Positions 13,301 through 25,745 are shown, counted from the stretch's first letter. The stretch is 64,000 bases of DNA from Polytrichum commune (GCA_950295325.1 OX485803.1:41183554-41247553), one strand, 5' to 3'. Program-made: numbers and translations. The notes: generated from the letters alone by a model not told the origin.

Positions 13301-14405
13301 TGCAATCAGAACAGCTATTTCTTTCCGTGTGTCACATGTTGGGTGCAAATTAGAAGCAACCTAAGAGACTCCTACATGTGAATCAGTGCCAAAAGGTACA
13401 GATTGGAAATGCGAAATGGTGATGAGGCAGAATTCAAAAAGCATCGTGCAAAGCGAAAGAGGGGACAAATTGCACTTACTTTTTCCTACCACTTAAGAGG
13501 TTGAGGCCAATCCTCAGCTTCTTTGACAAGATAATCTCTTCTTCCCTGGTGAGGAGGTCAATCTTGGTAATGTCACGCAAATACGTGGTCAAGTAATCCT
13601 GGACCCCCTCCGCTTTTACATGCCGCACTCGCTCACCTTTCTCATACTTTTTCAAAGGGTGAATCATCAGCACCTCTGGCGCTGTCAACGTGCCAGCTGC
13701 TGCCACTCGAGTTTTTCGAGCTTCCATTCGACGAACCCTCGCTGACGGTCTGCCAGACTTCACAACCAGCTGATCTGTGACACTGGATGTGCTCACATCC
13801 TCATGATGTTCCAATGGAACCGTTACCTGTGCATCTTTCTCAGCTTTCTTGAGCTTCGCCTTCGCCTTCCGCTTCTGTTTCCTAACCATAGCTTTCTCCT
13901 CCTTGATCTTCTCCTCCTGCATAAGCTCCTCCAGCGACAACGTCCACTGAGCTTCCAAAATGGACCTGCCAAGGATGGTGGACGCATCTGGAGTGTCGAC
14001 AGAGAATCGAGACATCTCGTCTTCCAATAAGGATATGTTGCGGTGCATTGATGTGAGGAAGTTTTCGTGGAGCACACTGAGAGCTCCCCTCGCGGTTTGT
14101 TGATCCCTGCTCAAACTCATTGGCTCTGCTCTCCCGGCCACCTTGCTCACTCGACTTGCTCGTATCGAATTGCTTGCGTTTTTCTTCTTCTTCACAGTTA
14201 CTGAGTCATCACTCCCCCCTGTGAGAGCTATGGCGACGATTTGTGGCTTAAGGTAAACCCTCCTCCTCCTGCACACCACCCCCACCGCCTTATCCTGAAC
14301 CTTGTCACATCCCGTAGCAACAAAATCGGCTCCAAACTGCTTCCCGCAATGTTGCAAACCCTGCTGTAGCCCTTGCAGCCCCATCACACCGGCTGCCTGC
14401 GCCAT
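10316..14405 (-). CDS. SIG1: Plastid RNA polymerase sigma factor (sigma-70 family, SIG1-like)
   Basis: Nine exons on the minus strand: 14405-13480, 13153-12955, 12735-12643, 12450-12322, 12161-12108, 11885-11805, 11506-11444, 11288-11167 and 10424-10316. All phases join to 591 residues. Residues 1-270 are a variable N-terminal extension with transit-peptide character and a Lys/Arg-rich stretch. Conserved parts follow: region 1.2 ([20 protein letters not shown]), region 2 ([24 protein letters not shown] in two parts, with YVHWWIRQ as the DNA-melting segment), region 3 ([14 protein letters not shown]), a linker with [10 protein letters not shown], and region 4 ([15 protein letters not shown], then the helix-turn-helix [19 protein letters not shown] at about 557-575). 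It would direct the plastid-encoded polymerase to promoters. Assignment to SIG1 rests on the linker and the [16 protein letters not shown] stretches recalled from SIG1; another SIG class is possible. Confidence 0.93.
10726..11025. repeat. Fold-back repeat in the last sigma-factor intron
   Basis: Two arms of about 80 bp in inverted orientation (10726-10806 and 10943-11025) flank about 135 bp. The arms share TGAGCTCAAG, ATGTACCTAA and TTGC-ACACA blocks with scattered mismatches. It would fold into a long imperfect hairpin if transcribed. It may be a fold-back MITE or a local inverted duplication. Confidence 0.7.
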
Positions 14406-14549
14406 TCTCAACTCCAAACCCTACCCTCCCCCTCCCAGATCACCGGCCCCGCACCCCACACACCATGAAAATGCCCAAATTCGTCCACTCCAAAACCCAA
14501 ATGCTCAAATTCGTGCACCCTAAATATTTCCACCCGAATATCACCACTC

Positions 14550-15180
14550 ACTCAACCTGCCTGCCCGTCCCTCCTCTCCAATTCCCACCTCGACAAAACC
14601 CCTGACCACAAAACCCTCACGATTTCGTCCGACCGACCCACGAAAAATCGACGCCGCTCCGAAACGAAGCACCGGGCCTCGTCAATCAAATCGAACCAAT
14701 TCAAAACCCCTGCTGGAAACACCAAATCGCTCCCGCAAAATGGCGCCCGCCACCCGCACCGGGAGGTCCGCCCGCGAGCCGAGCGCGGGAGGCGGGTCAG
14801 GTGACTCCTGCGAGGGAATGTGCGCGGGGAAGCTCCGGCTGCCGCGAGGGTGGGAGCAGGGGAGCTCGAAGGCGAGGCGGCGGGGGGCATTCACGAGGCA
14901 TGCGAGAGGGCGGGTGAAAGCGGTGCTACTTTGTGGGTTGGGATGAGGCCGCAGCAGCGCATAGCCAAGCCTCCATAGCCGGGACCGAATGCAGTGCGAC
15001 GCGACGCGAGGCCACGCGAGGCGATGGCGATGGCGATGGCGAGAGGGGAGTTGGGCTGGGCCAATGCAGTGGCCGCTGGGGCTCCGCCTCTGCCAGGGTG
15101 GCTTATCTCTTCAGTTTCCCTTGCTGCTGCTCTTTTTGGCCTCCGGGCAGGCTCATCAATAAAGTGTCTTAAGGAGGCCG
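14550..15180. promoter_or_regulatory. GC-rich upstream region of the sigma-factor gene
   Basis: Base composition changes abruptly from AT-rich to GC- and CpG-rich over about 600 bp just 5' of the sigma-factor start. It contains a GGCGAT hexamer run near 15020. Frames here are open on several strands at once, as expected from GC-rich non-coding DNA, and none has a recognisable product. It is best read as promoter plus 5' leader. Confidence 0.45.
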
Positions 15181-18100
15181 CCTCCTGGCTCAGATATTTT
15201 CCTACCTTTCCTTCCTTCACCGCAAACTAGTCTTCATCAATTCTATGGAAACAAAAGGTGAACCTGTCTTAAATGGTTAGTTTTTGTTCTTCCACACAAT
15301 TCTCAACTTGGATTTCAGAGTTACCATTTTCCTTGGTTCCTTAAGTTTGATATGAGATTTCAACAACAATATGTGGATCAAGTTAGGATGATATAGAGAG
15401 AGAGATAGAGAGAGAGAAAAAACCTTGAGCGGATTACTTTTTTGGAACACTAAATTTTGAGTAGGTAATGTCTTATGGTGTCCATTTTTAGATCCAACGC
15501 TCATGTTTAGGAGTGCAATTAAGATAAGGAATTGAATTGGGCATGATGAGCTTATAGGGTGGGTTTATACTATAGCTAGCAACCCAAGTTAGTTAGACGA
15601 AAGGTCTGATTGCACCGAACTGAAAATGTGTAGTAATGAAAATGGTGTGTTTTTGTGAAAAGTGGGGGCCATATAAAGCTCACATGATGTCCATCTCGTG
15701 TTGTCATTCGCTCACACCTTCGTTGCCAACCGCCAAAGTTTTAATGACCAATCAAACATATATGGTGGTAAAGTAACGTTGCACTCGACCTCCAAACTTT
15801 TAGCCCCTCCATTTTGCCAAGTTTGGACCGTGTATGATGAGGATGTTACATCTAACAGTTTCGTTTGGAGTTTGTTTTCAACATTTTTGACCCCATGATC
15901 ATGACTATAAACCTTGAATTACTCTACCAATAATAAGTTGTGACGAAGCAACCATAAATATATAGTATATAAGTTTAACTAGACCCCGATACATAAGCGG
16001 CACAAATCCTAGCATGACTTCTCATGTTGCGGAATTGTCCACCAGTTTTTTTGGGAGGCAACATGGGAATTTATCAATCATCACATTTTATGTCCAACTA
16101 GGATCCATGTGTACAAAGAATGTCAATCTAAATCTATTGAGATCAAGGAAAAATACACATGAATCTTTACGTTGGGTGAGGCCCTAGCATGCCCATGGGT
16201 TGCCCATGTTCCCAACATGCTTCAAGATGAGGGCCTCACCTATTACTTATCTTAATCAAACACCTATATTTGAGTAGTGTGTGATTAGGTCTAGACGGGG
16301 TGTGGATCGATCTAAGAGTGGACATCAAAAAAACATGTGTTAGATCAAATAAAGATTTTGGGCTCAACTTCTAATAAGCATTCTAGGTTTAACAATCAAC
16401 ATAGTTGAGAAAATCTATAGAAATATTCAAGAAGAGAGAGAATCATCACTTTTTAACGATGAACAAAACATTCATATGAGTTTCTAAAACTATGAAGAAG
16501 ATGGGCTTTGGCCTTGATTTGATTTGGCTTGGATCTTGCACTCATCGTGTGTTTAAAATCCTAGGAGCCTAAATGCACAGTTTGTTTACTTGGGGGTCAT
16601 GATGAGGGTATCTCAATACGAAAACGGGGTTTTTTGAACATGACCAGAGCAAAACCTAATAAATCATCTACCTAAGGTTCCTTTAACCATGTGAACCATG
16701 GAGAGGAAATGTCACATGTAGGTAGACCTTTACCAACATGTGAATAGTTGCCCACACCAAGTAGGGAAAGCTGGTCATCATTGCAACACTTGAATGCTTA
16801 AAACATGGAAAACGGTTGTATGCACATGTAAGAAAACAACCTTCTTCAAGAAAACTTCTCTTATGCATATGCATAATCACAAATTTACTTTTGCCCACAA
16901 CTCCACTTTGGCAAGCTTGGATGAGCTTGTAACCACATGTTTCATATCCTAATTAACTAGGATAAGTGGGCTAGTTGGGAAAAGGAACCGTTTAACACTC
17001 ATCCACCTTCATGCATCGCCTTCATTTCTATCGAAACGATTTCCTCAACAACAACAACATAATTTCCCTTGAAATAAATTCAAAGTGCTCCAAGAATGCA
17101 ATCCATAGATTCTTCAAGTTACATATTGGCATCCGATTACTATAAAGGTCTCTAGCTCTATGCTTCTTGACCTCCCATTGGCCCACATATCCAGCCAGAG
17201 TTCATAATTTTTTCGGCTTTGGGCGTGTGCCCGAGGGTGGCAAAAGGGACACGTACCTTAGCTACACTTTGACCACTGGCTACTGGCAGTTCCCAGTTAC
17301 AAGCCTGGAATTACACTGTTTATGGTATTTAGTGTCACATCCGATAATTGTCAATGTGGTACTATTCGTCAACGAAAATAAATTTTTATGTGAAAATTAT
17401 TAACATTATGATATTTAGCATAGCATGTTGGGATACTTGAGATGATAATTTTACGTTTTCACATCCAAAGGGGAAATGGTATTGAGTATATTAATGGTAA
17501 ATGTCGTGTGTTTCTATTTTTAGTAATTAAGCAAGATGTTCTTGAGCATATGAATGTCAAGTGTCGTTTGTGTGCACTTTAGTCAACTTGTAGATTGTTG
17601 TGTAACATAGACATAACCGACTTTCTTGTATGGTTGAATAGCACTGCCACAAGCGACCTTCACTTTGGCATAGGCATAATCATATATTATTCTACACTTA
17701 GGACCCAATCAACAGGTTTTCATCATGTTAGCTAATAATGGGTAATTTGATTACCCTTCTTACTAGATGTCTTAGGAGGCTTCCGAGGCTTGTTGGTGCA
17801 TAGAGATCCCCATTGCGTTTGGCAACATGTAGCATGAAAATGAAGATAAGGTCTACTAACAACGTAGGGTTAGAGAGGTCCTCATTTTAGAGAGGTATGT
17901 CATGCTTGAAAGCTTTCCGCCAAGCATCAAATGTGTTTCAAGCCCATTTCTCAAAATCAATACTATTCCTTGGCCCTCCGGCTTTCAATTCTGCCACTAA
18001 CTTCGGATGCATATCAATCCGTCTAGATTTGCTTCAATATCATCCGCCACTTATCAAAGCAACTCAAATTTGCAGTTATTGTCCGAACCATTAGTTCACT

Positions 18101-19685
18101 TGAGTGTCATTGAGTAGAAGGTTCTCACGAATGCCCTATGTGGTTCTCACTATGATGTGAAGGTGAACTGCATAATTGTTTTGTTTGAGGAAATGCAGGA
18201 ATACAAAATCTCCAATTGCTTGTTGAATTGTTTTGGGTAGGAATTTAAGCAAAGGTTATGGCAATGACTTTGACTATATGCCCATGTAAAAGAAGAATAA
18301 ACACCAAGCTAACCTACCCATAGGGTCCTCAAAAATAATGAATGTTAGAAAATTACATAATAATAGGGTCGACAATATTTATCTTCTCCAATATAATACC
18401 CCCCTAAAAACACCTTATGTTCTCAAGTGATCCCACTTCTACATGCTACTTTGGTTTGCAACTCCTTAGTTAGTAGTTTCTCTTGCAGCTCCATCATTAC
18501 TCCCTCTATCTGGCTCCCATCGCCATTTCAACTCACAACTACTCCCTATGTTTGGCTTTGCATTTCCTTGCAAGGTTGTATGTCTCCATCTTCCTTGCCT
18601 GGCTTTGGTGTTATCCGCTCGGCTCCGACTTTGTACCACTTCCCCGAGTTTCTTTTAAAATGGTTGTTGTTACTCCACCTTTGTAACTGTAGCTACTCCG
18701 CGTTGTTGATACCTTGCATTGCTTCTTGAAGCCTTCTTGATGTGACTTCATTTTGATTTCGTAAGGACATCTCTTTGTGTCAACACAGTAGGCGTGTATC
18801 TACATCTACCTGTTACTTTACTTATGTTGTAACTCTTATTGAAGTGAATCTAGAAAAGTTCTCAAATTTTGGATTTTTTGGTTGCTTTAATTCTTTCGGT
18901 GGAGCTGTCAATACACTCTTAATATACTTAAATTCAAGGGAAAGGTGTGAATCTTTAGTGAATACTTGAATGCTGCAATATTAAAATACGACGGAAGAAA
19001 TGGAATATATATTTATTTGATGTTAAATACAAAAGTAAAAGCAAAAAGTAAAGTGTAAAATAATAATAATCAACTAGACATATTCTATTGAAGAATACTA
19101 CCATGCAATCCTATCGGAGGACCCTATGACAAAATTCAACATCCTATATTTTTGGATTCGCACTTAGTCTAATGTTACTTAAATATCAGTTCCACACACA
19201 TGCATCAAGCAAACTCTTCGATTTTTTTTTGCAAAGAACATGCATCTCTACACTTAATTAAAACCCTACAAATCAAAACTTGATTCCCCAAGGGGTGTAC
19301 CTTTCATTAAAATCAAGAATCACATGCGTTTGGAACATACTCTAAAAACCTCTTATACATACAAGTTTGTTTTTCGTAAATTAAGAAATAAACATACATT
19401 TTCAATAATAAAGATGCAAGTGACAATATGTATACATTAAAAAACCTACATTCATATACAATCATCAACATAAGTATACAAATATACCCCAGGTACTTCA
19501 TTAACGAAACATGTGTTCATTAATATAATTATGTTGTAGTTCCAGAGGAGTAGAGCGCTGGCAGAGGGCAGAATGTTCTTCGGAGCAGCCACAATCTGAA
19601 TGCAAGTTGTTATATTCATTTAGACCTCCTTAGAAAAGGAATTGTTTCAATGCCATCATAAGAGGGGGATCGAGGTGCCGGAAAA
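15181..19685. other. AT-rich intergenic DNA
   Basis: Nothing coding is supported. It holds an R1 repeat copy at 16255-16560, a short segment near 17313-17345 resembling one end of TIR family B, and a GAGA run at 15393-15418. The frame at about 18430-18730 lacks any family signature. Confidence 0.5.
16255..16560 (+). repeat. Dispersed repeat family R1, copy 2
   Basis: Has the same block order as the copy at 6570: TATTTGAGTAG, then GGTGTGGATC, TTCTAGGTTTAACAATCAACAT and GAGAATCATCACT. The terminal block is diverged. Confidence 0.5.
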
Positions 19686-20035
19686 CAATTAATTTGTTTC
19701 TGGAAAATATAGTGCCTCGAAGCTGGAAAGCCATGCCCAGAACTTCGCCTTGAATGCTTGGTTGCCGCTAATAAGTGTAATTTGATCGACACTTAATCGT
19801 GCGCTTGCGAAGCCCTGCTGAATTGCACACAGTAGCTGCAAGATGCTTGGTAATGTGAAGTGCAGTCCCATGTAGATTCACATATAACTTTGTTCTCTAC
19901 AATCTGGAACAGCTGTTGCAGTTTCGGGCAGGATTACATCTAGTTTTCATTCACTAGGAATCAACATGATCTACCTTTGACACCCACAAGCTTGACTACT
20001 TTGCTTACTTGAATGCAATTTAAAATTGATTGTTG

Positions 20036-20150
20036 GGCCCTGTGAAAGGCATTCCAAAAACATAAGTATACCGGTGAGTGTACCCAGCGCACGGTATTCT
20101 TTAGTAAAAGGCGAAAGAATAGTTCGCTCTGTGCTGAGCACCCGGCTCAT
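20036..20150 (-). ncRNA. U5: U5 spliceosomal snRNA, copy 1
   Basis: About 115 nt on the minus strand. It has the invariant U5 loop I (CGCCTTTTACT) closed by TATTCTTT/AAAGAATA, a lower stem ending CCGG/CCGG, an Sm-like site before the 3' hairpin, and the 3' hairpin itself. The Sm site reads TGTTTTTGG rather than AATTTTTGG, which may weaken Sm-ring binding. The plant USE (TTCCCACATCG) lies at 20220-20210, 60 bp upstream of the inferred 5' end. Confidence 0.85.
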
Positions 20151-20618
20151 GTCTCAATCCATCAATCCCAAGACACTATGTATCGTTGGAGTTGCCAAGT
20201 GCCACCAAACGATGTGGGAAGGATGATCACACTCATTCTAAGCAGGAATAACCTGAGGCGCACCCAAATGGGGACATCGACTTAATTGAATGAATGAGTC
20301 CCACTTAGGAAGTAAGTAGCTAGACCTTGATCGGCAGGTTTTGTAAATGCTTCAAGTAGATACCTCTAGATCGTGCACTGCGAAGCCTCAGTTGAGAAGT
20401 TCATATATTGAGGCAGCATCCTCGCAATCAATCATGTGAATATCAACTCATGCATGTTTGAGTAGGATCAATTGTTGGCTCCTGCAAACCTTGTAATAAA
20501 AGCCCTGCTTCGTACACTGGACTACATTCCAAAAAGAACACCGATAACATATACAACGTACCAAGATCTCGTCGTCGTTATAAATTGAACTCTGAAAGCA
20601 ATTTAGGTTTCTTCGGTG

Positions 20619-20733
20619 GGCCCTGAGAAAGGCAATCCAAAAATTAAGGTATACCGGTGAGTGCACCCAGCGCACGGTATTCTTTAGTAAAAGGCGAAAG
20701 AATAGTTCGCTCTGTGCTGAGCACCCGGCTCAT
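20619..20733 (-). ncRNA. U5: U5 spliceosomal snRNA, copy 2
   Basis: Contains loop I CGCCTTTTACT in a perfect 8-bp stem, a long stem I in which GTGCTC faces GGTGCAC, an Sm site AATTTTTGG, and a 3' hairpin GCCT-TTCTCA-GGGC. A USE is at 20803-20793, with a TATA-like CATAGTG about 30 bp upstream of the start. U5 loop I aligns the two exon ends in both steps of splicing. This is one of the best-preserved copies. Confidence 0.93.
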
Positions 20734-21194
20734 GTCTCAATCGATCAATCCCAAGACACTATGTGTCGTTGGAGTTGCAAATTGCCACCAAACGATGTGG
20801 GAAGGATGATCAAACTCATTCTAAGCAGGAATAAGCTGAGGCGCACCCAAATGGGGGACATCGACTTAATTGAATCTCCCTTGGGGAGTAAGTAGCTAGA
20901 CCTTGATCGGAAGGTTTTGTAAATGCTTCAAGCAGATATTCCCTCTGGATCGTGCACTCAGAAGCCTCAGTTGAGAAGTTGATATATTGAGGCAGCATCC
21001 TCGCAATCAATCATATGAATATCAACTCATACATGTTTGAGTAGGATCAATTGTTGGCCCCTCGAAACCTTGCAATAATAGCCCTGCTTCGTACACTGGA
21101 CTACATTCGAAGAACACCGATAACATATACGACGTGCCAAGATCTCGTCGTCGATACAAATTGAATTCTGAAAGCAATTTAGGTTTCTTCGGTG

Positions 21195-21309
21195 GGCCCT
21201 GAGAAAGGCAATCCAAAAATTTGGTTACGCCGGTAAGTGTACACAGCGCACGGTATTCTTTAGTAAAAGGCGAAAGAACAGATCGCTCTGTGCTGAGAAC
21301 CCGGCTGAC
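21195..21309 (-). ncRNA. U5: U5 spliceosomal snRNA, copy 3 (variant)
   Basis: Loop I and the Sm site (AATTTTTGG) are intact and the USE is at 21379-21369. One base change puts a mismatch in the stem just under loop I (TGTTCTTT instead of TATTCTTT), and stem I differs (GTTCTC strand). Together with copy 8 it forms a distinct subtype, including its promoter-to-start segment. Confidence 0.85.
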
Positions 21310-21771
21310 ATCTCATTTACTCCATTCTAAGACTAATTGTATCGTTTGAGTTGAAAAGTGCTTCCAAACGATGTGGGAAGAACGATCAACTCACTCTGAG
21401 CAGGAACAAGCTGAGGCGCACCCATGTGGGGGACATCGAATTAGGTGATTGAATCTCCCTCGCGGAGTAAGTAGCTAGACCTTGATCAGCAGGTTTTTTA
21501 AATGCTTCAAGCAGATACTTCCTGTGGATCGTCCACTCCGGAGCCTCACTTGAGAAGTTCATATATTGCTCCAGCGCCCTTCATGAGAATTTCATATATT
21601 ACTACAACATACACCGTGCATGGCTTACAGCACTTATACATGGATTTGGTCTTGCTCTCGTGTTTTGTGGGTGGTCAGTGGAACCGCAAGTTGCGGCCAT
21701 GTGTTGTGCATAACTTTAAGCTTGCTTCACTTTCACGTACCTAAACCTAGCTGGTCGAAGAGTGATCCATG

Positions 21772-22890
21772 TTTAGTGATACACGGCACAAATCCCAACT
21801 TAAACAAAAAACGGAAAATCCTCGATACCTTGAACAATCCAAATATGATTGAGCAATGTTTGCTTGCCAGAAACACCATCAAGCTAGACTCCAAGTCACT
21901 CTTCAAGAAATTCTTGTATTTTTGCTTTAAATGAAATCATAAATCAACTATAAAGCAATGGAAGAAAGCAAATCGCCATCTTCAACCATGATCACTACAT
22001 TGCCAATTCTTAAGCCCACTTGGAATCCTAGGACCTAGATCCTTCACTCACAAAACACAACACAAGGTCCCAACTCAAAACAAAAAAATAAATCCTTAAC
22101 ACTCTTGAACAAATCTAACAGACAATCTCTCAACAACAAAACTCATCCTCTTGATTAGTCAACATCCAACACTACATCTTGGGTGAATCTCATAAACCCA
22201 CCTAAACCTCCATCACAACAAAGCACTTGGGAAATCAATTGTTTCATTCAACAAAATAACACGGCAAGCAAACAACTTACCTAAAACAACATATGAGTGC
22301 AAGAACTCCGTTGCAAAATGGAGTGTACAAACAATACTAAGGTCATAGAGAGAGGAAGTTTGCATATCTAATGAAGAAAGCGACAACAATAAAACCTTGT
22401 AGAAAAATGACGACCACTAATGGGTAACTACAGAGGGTGAGCAACTGCGTTTTGTTCTTGGTCATGCTAGCATTGGAGTTTTGCTATTTCTATGGTGTAG
22501 AAGTTTTGCAAGTCGAAAGTACACTTCTATGTAGTTTATGCTTGGGAATAAATAGAAATTTTTATGTTTTCATTGTAATGTTTATTATCCTCTGCAATTG
22601 TGTTTTTCTTTAGCTTGCTAGTGTATGGCAACTGCCAGCAAATGCCAAAATGTGATATGCATTTTGAGTTTCAAAGAGTACACATCTTCCTACTAGTTCT
22701 GTTACGTGTGTTCTAAAATTCTATCAACCATAACCCAATTATATACAAAAGACATAAGAAAGCATGAACATGAGTCATGTGACAAAGTGCTTTGCGAGTG
22801 TAGTAAAATACTCAACAATTACAGAACAATTGTCATCGACAATTTGTGTGCCACTATAAATAATCTTGTATATGGTACTAACTTGAGAAT
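21772..22890. other. Spacer between the two U5 blocks
   Basis: AT-rich DNA with no supported gene or U5 sequence. The right part merges into a Tourist-like element whose clear end is at 23127. Confidence 0.5.
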
Positions 22891-23127
22891 GATCAAACTT
22901 GATTTTATTTTTCAAAACCACCTTTTTTGGACATATATTAAAAAAATCAGCACATTCACTTTTTGGTGCATGGTCATTCCCCTTGGTCCACATTCTCTTT
23001 ACACCTAGTAAAGGGCCCGAAGACTTTATAAATTGATTTTTTAAAGAAATCGGACTATGGAAGTTGGACCATGGAAAAAGGCCATCTTCTATGGTCCGAC
23101 TTTGTGGTCCATGGTGTAAACCAGCCC
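22890..23127 (-). mobile_element. Tourist-like (PIF/Harbinger) MITE, family C, one clear end
   Basis: The right terminus (TGGTCCATGGTGTAAACCAG, then CCC) is followed by TTA. About 240 bp inward are similar, in inverted orientation, to the element at 49535-50124. I could not find the opposite end, so the left limit only marks where similarity stops. It abuts the left edge of U5 block B. Confidence 0.6.
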
Positions 23128-23412
23128 TTATTCGTGCAATTTGATCGACACTTAATTGTGCGCTTGCAAAGCCCTGCTGAATTGCACATAGTAGCTGCAA
23201 GATGCTTGCCAATACGAAGTGCAGTCCCATGTAGATTCACATATAACTTTGTTCTCTTCAATCTGGAACTGCTGTTACAGTTTCAGGCAGGATTACCTAG
23301 TCGTCTCTCTCTGCATCTGATTCTCATGCACTAGAGATAAACATGATCCCCCTTTTGCAACCACAAGTTCGACAGCTTCACAAACTTGAACGCAATTTAA
23401 AATTGATTGTTG

Positions 23413-23527
23413 GGCCCCATGAGAGGCATTCCAAAAATTGCAGTATACCGGTGAGTGTACCCGGCGCACGGTATTCTTTAGTAAAAGGCGAAAGAATAGT
23501 TCGCTCTGTGCTGAGCACCCGGCTGAT
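23413..23527 (-). ncRNA. U5: U5 spliceosomal snRNA, copy 4
   Basis: Intact loop I, stem and Sm site (AATTTTTGG). The USE at 23597-23587 reads TTCCCACATTG, one change from the other copies at a conserved position. The 3' hairpin is slightly altered (GCCTCTCATGGGGC). Probably functional, possibly with a weaker promoter. Confidence 0.85.
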
Positions 23528-23989
23528 GTCTCGCTCCATCAATCCCAAGACACTATGTATCGTTGGAGTTGCAAAGTGCCACCAAACAATGTGGGAATGA
23601 TGCTCAAACTCATTCTAAGCAGGAATAAGCTGAGCGCACACGAGTGGGGACGTCGACTTAATTGAATGAATGAGTCCCCCTTGGGCAGTACATTAAGTAG
23701 CTAGACCTTGATCGGAAGGTTTTGTAAATCCTTCAAGCAGATACCTCTATATCGTGCACTCCGAAGCCTCAGTTGATAAGTTCATACATTGAGGCAGCAT
23801 CCTCGCAATCAATCATGTGAATATCAACTCATGTTTGAGTAGGATCAATAGTTGGCTCCTACAAACCTTTTAATCAAAGACCTGCTTCGTACACTGGACC
23901 TTTTTCCAAGAAGAAGACCGCTAACATACAACCATCATCTCATCGTCGTTACAAATTGAATCCTGAAAGCAATTTAAGTTTCTTTAGTG

Positions 23990-24104
23990 GGGCCTAAGAA
24001 GGGCAATCCAAAAATCAAGTTATGCCGGTAAGTGCACCCAGCGCACGGTATTCTTTAGTAAAAGGCGAAAGAATAGTTCACTCTATGCTGGGAACCCGGC
24101 TGAT
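23990..24104 (-). ncRNA. U5: U5 spliceosomal snRNA, copy 5 (diverged, possibly silent)
   Basis: Loop I is intact, but stem I carries several changes (CATAGAGTG where others have CACAGAGCG) and the USE is broken: the CATCG end is replaced by CAATATTG and the spacing is shifted. The Sm site is GATTTTTGG. It is the least conserved of the eight and the best candidate for a decaying copy. Confidence 0.75.
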
Positions 24105-24568
24105 GTCTCTCTCCTTCAATCCTAAGACACTATGTATCGTTGGAGTTGCAAAGTGCCACCAAACAATATTGTGGGAAGGATGCCCAAACTCATTCTAAGC
24201 AGGAATAAGCTGAGGCACACCCAAGTGGGGACATCGACTTAATTGAATGAATGAGTGCCCCTTGGGAAGTAAGTAGCTAGACCTTGATCGGAAGGTTTTG
24301 TAAATGCTTCAAGCAGATACCTCTAGATCGTGCACTCCGAAGCCTCACTTGAGAAGTTCATATATTGAGGCAGCATCCGCGCAATCAATCATGTGAATAT
24401 CAGCTCATGTTTGAGTAGGATTAATTGTTGGCTCCTGCAAACCTTATAATCAAAGACCTGCTTTTTACACTGGACAACATTCGAAGAACACCGATAACAT
24501 ATACAACGTACCAAGATCTCGTCGTCGTTACAAATTGAACTTTGAAAGCAATTTAGGTTTCTTCGGTG

Positions 24569-24683
24569 GGCCCTGAGAAAGGCAATCCAAAAATTTGGTT
24601 ACGCCGGTAAGTGTACCCAGCGCACGGTATTCTTTAGTAAAAGGCGAAAGAATAGTTCGCTCTGTGCTGAGCACCCGGCTCAT
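24569..24683 (-). ncRNA. U5: U5 spliceosomal snRNA, copy 6
   Basis: Intact loop I stem-loop, Sm site AATTTTTGG and 3' hairpin. A perfect array-type USE lies at 24753-24743, 60 bp from the start. Its 5' half matches copies 1 and 2 and its 3' half (TTACGCCGGTAAG on the plus strand) matches copies 3 and 8, suggesting exchange between units. Confidence 0.92.
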
Positions 24684-25154
24684 GTCTCAATCCATCAATC
24701 CCAAGACACTATGTATCGTTGGAGTTGCAAAGTGCCACCAAACGATGTGGGAAGGATGATCAAACTCATTCTAAGCAGCAGGAATAAGCTGAGGCGCACC
24801 CGAGTGGGGACGTCGACTTAATTGAATGAATGAGTGCCCCTTGGGAAGTAAGTAGCTAGACCTTGATCGGAAGGTTTTGTAAATGCTTCAAGCAGATATT
24901 CCCTCTGGATCGTGCACTCCGAAGCCTCAGTTTGAGAAGTTGATATATTGAGGCAGCATCCTCGCAATCAATTATATGAATATGAACTCATGCTTGAGTA
25001 GGATCAATTGTTCGCTCCTGCAAACCTTGTAATAAAAGCCCTGCTTCATACACTGGACTACATTCCAATAAGAACACCGATAACATATACAACGTACCAA
25101 GATCTCGTCGTCGTTATAAATTGAACTCTGAAAGCAATTTAGGTTTCTTCGGTG

Positions 25155-25269
25155 AGCCCTGAGAAAGGCAATCCAAAAATTAAGGTATGCCGGTGAGTGC
25201 ACCCAGCGCACGGTATTCTTTAGTAAAAGGCGAAAGAATAGTTCGCTCTGTGCTGAGCACCCGGCTGAT
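25155..25269 (-). ncRNA. U5: U5 spliceosomal snRNA, copy 7
   Basis: All U5 parts are intact, including the fully paired GTGCTC/GGTGCAC stem segment shared with copy 2. The USE is at 25343-25333, 64 bp upstream instead of 60 because of a 4-bp ATCG insertion in the promoter-to-start interval. Confidence 0.92.
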
Positions 25270-25745
25270 GTCTCAATCCATCGATCAATCCCAAGACACT
25301 ATGTGTCGTTGGAGTTGCAAATTGCCACCAAACGATGTGGGAAGGATGATCAAACTCATTCTAAGCAGGAATAAGCTGAGGCGCACCCAAATGGGGGACA
25401 TCGACTTAATTGAATTAATGAATCTCCCTTGGGGAGTAAGTAGCTAGACCTTGATCGGAAGGTTTTGTAAATGCCTCAAGCAGATATTCCCTCTGGATCG
25501 TGCACTCCGAAGCCTCAGTTGAGAAGTTGATATATTGGTGCAGCATCCTCGCAATCAATCATATGAATATCAACTCATACATGTTTGAGTAGGATCAATT
25601 GTTGGCTCCTGGAAACCTTGTAATAATAGCCCTGCTTCGTACACTGGACTACATTAGAAGAAGAACAACGATAACATATACAATGTACCAAGATCTCGTC
25701 GTCGTTACAAATTGAATTCTGAAAGCAATTTAGGTTTCTTCGGTG

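Larger units (their letters stand above)
19770..21771 (-). repeat. Segmental duplication, block A (three U5 units)
   Basis: Begins near AATTTGATCGACACTTAAT and ends at GTGATCCATGTTT. Both ends recur around block B (23137-26311), so flank, array and flank were duplicated together. Block A holds three U5 units and block B five. The outermost units match best between blocks (unit 3 with unit 8, unit 1 with unit 4), so the copy number changed inside the block. Confidence 0.85.

Noticed and set aside
14552-15220. Several overlapping long frames upstream of the sigma factor gene
   Set aside because: They overlap on both strands in GC-rich DNA, have low-complexity Ala/Arg/Pro composition and share no motif with known proteins.
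22775-23230. Minus-strand frame beginning MGLHFVLASILQLLCAIQQG, similar to one at 19689-19871
   Set aside because: The similarity comes from the duplicated U5-block flank. The frames diverge and run into unrelated sequence (including a Tourist-like element), with no family signature.
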